From: Eunapius fragilis
Taxonomy: Eukaryota; Porifera; Demospongiae; Spongillida; Spongillidae
Direction of reading: 5' to 3'
DNA length: 64,000 nucleotides
Assembly (NCBI GenBank): GCA_963681505.1
Contig: OY811978.1
Location: 6,308,586-6,372,585, forward strand
Positions within the stretch are counted from its first letter, which is position 1. Every line of letters starts with the position of its first letter. Of the stretch, positions 62,205 through 64,000 are shown one piece after another. Under the pieces are notes generated by a model, which had not been told where the DNA came from, did not search any database, and was given only the letters and a program-made list of their open reading frames with translations. The position numbers were made by a program, and so were the translations under genes.

Positions 62205-62771
62205 GTAAGTCGGCTACACGAAAATTAATGCGTTGTTGGGGGGGATCATTTTTGTGTGCGGAAACGGGAAAGTGGGTAGGGTAGCACGTGGTACTGGCTT
62301 GAGTATAGCTACTTGAGTAACGCAGCTGCATCACAGTCTACACATGACACGCCGTTAATTACGCGCACTGCACGATGATGACATAAAGTTCGTCGTAATA
62401 ACATCATCATGGGACAGATAAAGTGCAGATGTGTTAGTTATCTTGAAGCTGAAGTTTAGAAACAAACCTTTTGTGCATATAATCAACCATTGAGCAGCTG
62501 TGGTGTAGCTGGAGTGTCCATGGTAGCACTCCACAGCTATATTAATAGCACCATTTGGGGATGTGTTTTATCACACCCAGATGGTGGCATTGTTTCATTG
62601 TTGTCATTGTTATGGAATCTTTTGTACACACCTACATCAAGTATTTTTCATAGGGGACAGTTATATGGAATTGCATGTAAACCTATATTGCATGTGATAT
62701 TCTAGCAATATATATTATATTCTAGTTACAACCCTTACATGTATAGTATAGTACTTGTGTAAAGTTGTTTG

Positions 62772-62826
62772 TTTATGTGTGTGTGTTTGTGTGTGTTTGT
62801 GTGTGTATGTGTTTGTGTGTGTTTGT

Positions 62827-62880
<54 letters not shown>
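62772..62880. repeat. TG microsatellite
   Basis: (TG)n with scattered TTTG and TATG interruptions; open frames across it are artefacts. Confidence 0.95.
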
Positions 62881-62883
<3 letters not shown>

Positions 62884-63349
62884 GGATCGCGTGTGTGCAG
62901 ATTTACAGCTGTACATAAAGTTCTGTGCAGTTTGGTAATTGATTTATGAGGCATACATTATGTGAACATCAGCAAGTATTTGCACTTGGTGCACAAAACA
63001 TTCTTTCGTCACAATACTTATTAATAAACGGATGCAAGATGATTAACTGCGCGTGTTGTATGAATGCAACTTTCAGCATGATTACATGAATATCCAAATC
63101 AAACCATACCATAATCATGAAGAGCTTATTTCATTACGGACCAAATGTTATTGAAGGCAAATAGGAAATCAAGTTAAATCGAAATCTAGGAGTGAGGTAG
63201 AGGGTATGGGCTGGTATGGGGGTCTGGGAAGGATTTAAGTGCTTAGCTTGGTGAACATTTGCTTTCATCAGGTGTTTATTAAGTTCAGTTATCATCCAGT
63301 TCAGATCAGCGTTGTAGAGTTTGCTCTGTATACTGAGTTCCAGGGAAAG

Positions 63350-63830
63350 GTGCCCTTAGATGTCCCTAGATGTCCCTAGATGTCCTTAGATGTCCTTAGA
63401 TGTCCCTAGATATCCTTAGATGTCCCTAGATGTCCCTAGATGTCCCTAGATGTCCCTAGATGTTCTTAGATGTTCTTAGATGTCCTTAGATGTCCCTAGA
63501 TGTCCCTAGATGTTCTTAGATGTTCCTAGATGTCCTTAGATGTCCCTAGATGTCCTTAGATGTCCCTAGATGTCCTTAGATGTCCCTAGCTGTCCCTAGA
63601 TGTTCCTAGCTGTCCCTAGATGTCCCTAGATGTCCTTAGATGTCCCTAGATGTCCTTAGATGTCCCTAGCTGTCCCTAGATGTCCCTAGCTGTCCCTAGA
63701 TGTCCCTAGATGTCCTTAGATGTCCCTAGATGTCCTTAGATGTCCCTAGATGTCCTTAGATGGTCCTAGATGTCCTTAGATGTCCCTAGATGCTCTAGAT
63801 GCCCTTAGATGTCCCTAGAGATGCCTTTAC
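63350..63830. repeat. 10-bp minisatellite
   Basis: About 48 copies of TAGATGTCCC or TAGATGTCCT, with TAGCTGTCCC variants, decaying into irregular units at the 3' end. Confidence 0.95.
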
Positions 63831-64000
63831 CCTTAGATACCATTAGATGCTCTTATTTCGTGTACATGTGTAATATAATTGACCAACTTTGTCAGGCCCA
63901 ATGACACCCAATATTCTCAACGATCTAGTGAGGCAAAACAATTCTTTTGTGGCTTTTAACTTCTGGTGCCGTAAACAACCCTGTTCTTTCAGTTGCATTA

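Noticed and set aside
63350..63830. CRISPR-like array
   Set aside because: 10-bp direct repeats without unique spacers, in a eukaryotic genome: a minisatellite.

Overview
This is an animal nuclear-genome window, most likely from a marine sponge or another early-branching invertebrate. The basis is that all five well-supported protein genes are metazoan-type, intron-rich genes with GT-AG (and a few GC-AG) introns, many introns are only 45-120 bp, and the spaces are filled with microsatellites, minisatellites, foldback elements and decayed retroelements. The sponge placement is inference: the retroelement fragments at both ends resemble restriction-endonuclease-like proteins I recall from sponge and cnidarian genomes, but I could not search for them. 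I see no operons, CRISPR arrays, rRNA or convincing tRNA.

Layout. 0-1.5 kb: two decayed restriction-endonuclease-like retroelement ends. 2.2-11.9 kb (minus): a complete CBL-type E3 ubiquitin ligase in six coding exons. 11.9-14.4 kb: head-to-head spacer. 14.4-30.1 kb (plus): the DNA-repair nuclease MRE11 in 18 coding exons, with large introns holding minisatellites, foldback repeats, a MITE and a decayed copy of one of its own exons. 30.3-36.5 kb: two purple-acid-phosphatase (metallophosphoesterase) genes in divergent, inverted orientation whose 3' two-thirds are nearly identical through most introns. 38.0-45.2 kb: a nest of palindromic elements, with a hairpin repeat family, a 608-bp composite repeated three times in tandem, and a 3.8-kb near-perfect palindrome with about 1.9-kb arms. 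45.6-49.1 kb (minus): a third, diverged purple acid phosphatase with the same 15-exon structure. 49-54.6 kb: no gene recognised; a minisatellite and a poly-C tract lie inside a 1-kb stretch bounded by 38-bp direct repeats. 54.7-58.6 kb (plus): a complete DOMON plus copper type II monooxygenase gene (MOXD1/DBH-like, 614 aa). 59-64 kb: retroelement relics, a candidate first exon of a gene running toward or off the window end, a TG repeat and a 10-bp minisatellite.

The genes are not a functional cluster: CBL acts in receptor signalling and ubiquitination, MRE11 in double-strand-break repair, the phosphatases and monooxygenase are secretory-pathway metalloenzymes. The most unusual material is the palindromic region at 38-45 kb and the partly homogenised inverted phosphatase pair. 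Exon boundaries were worked out by hand from splice consensus, reading phase and family conservation; every gene model closes in frame, but none was checked against transcripts.
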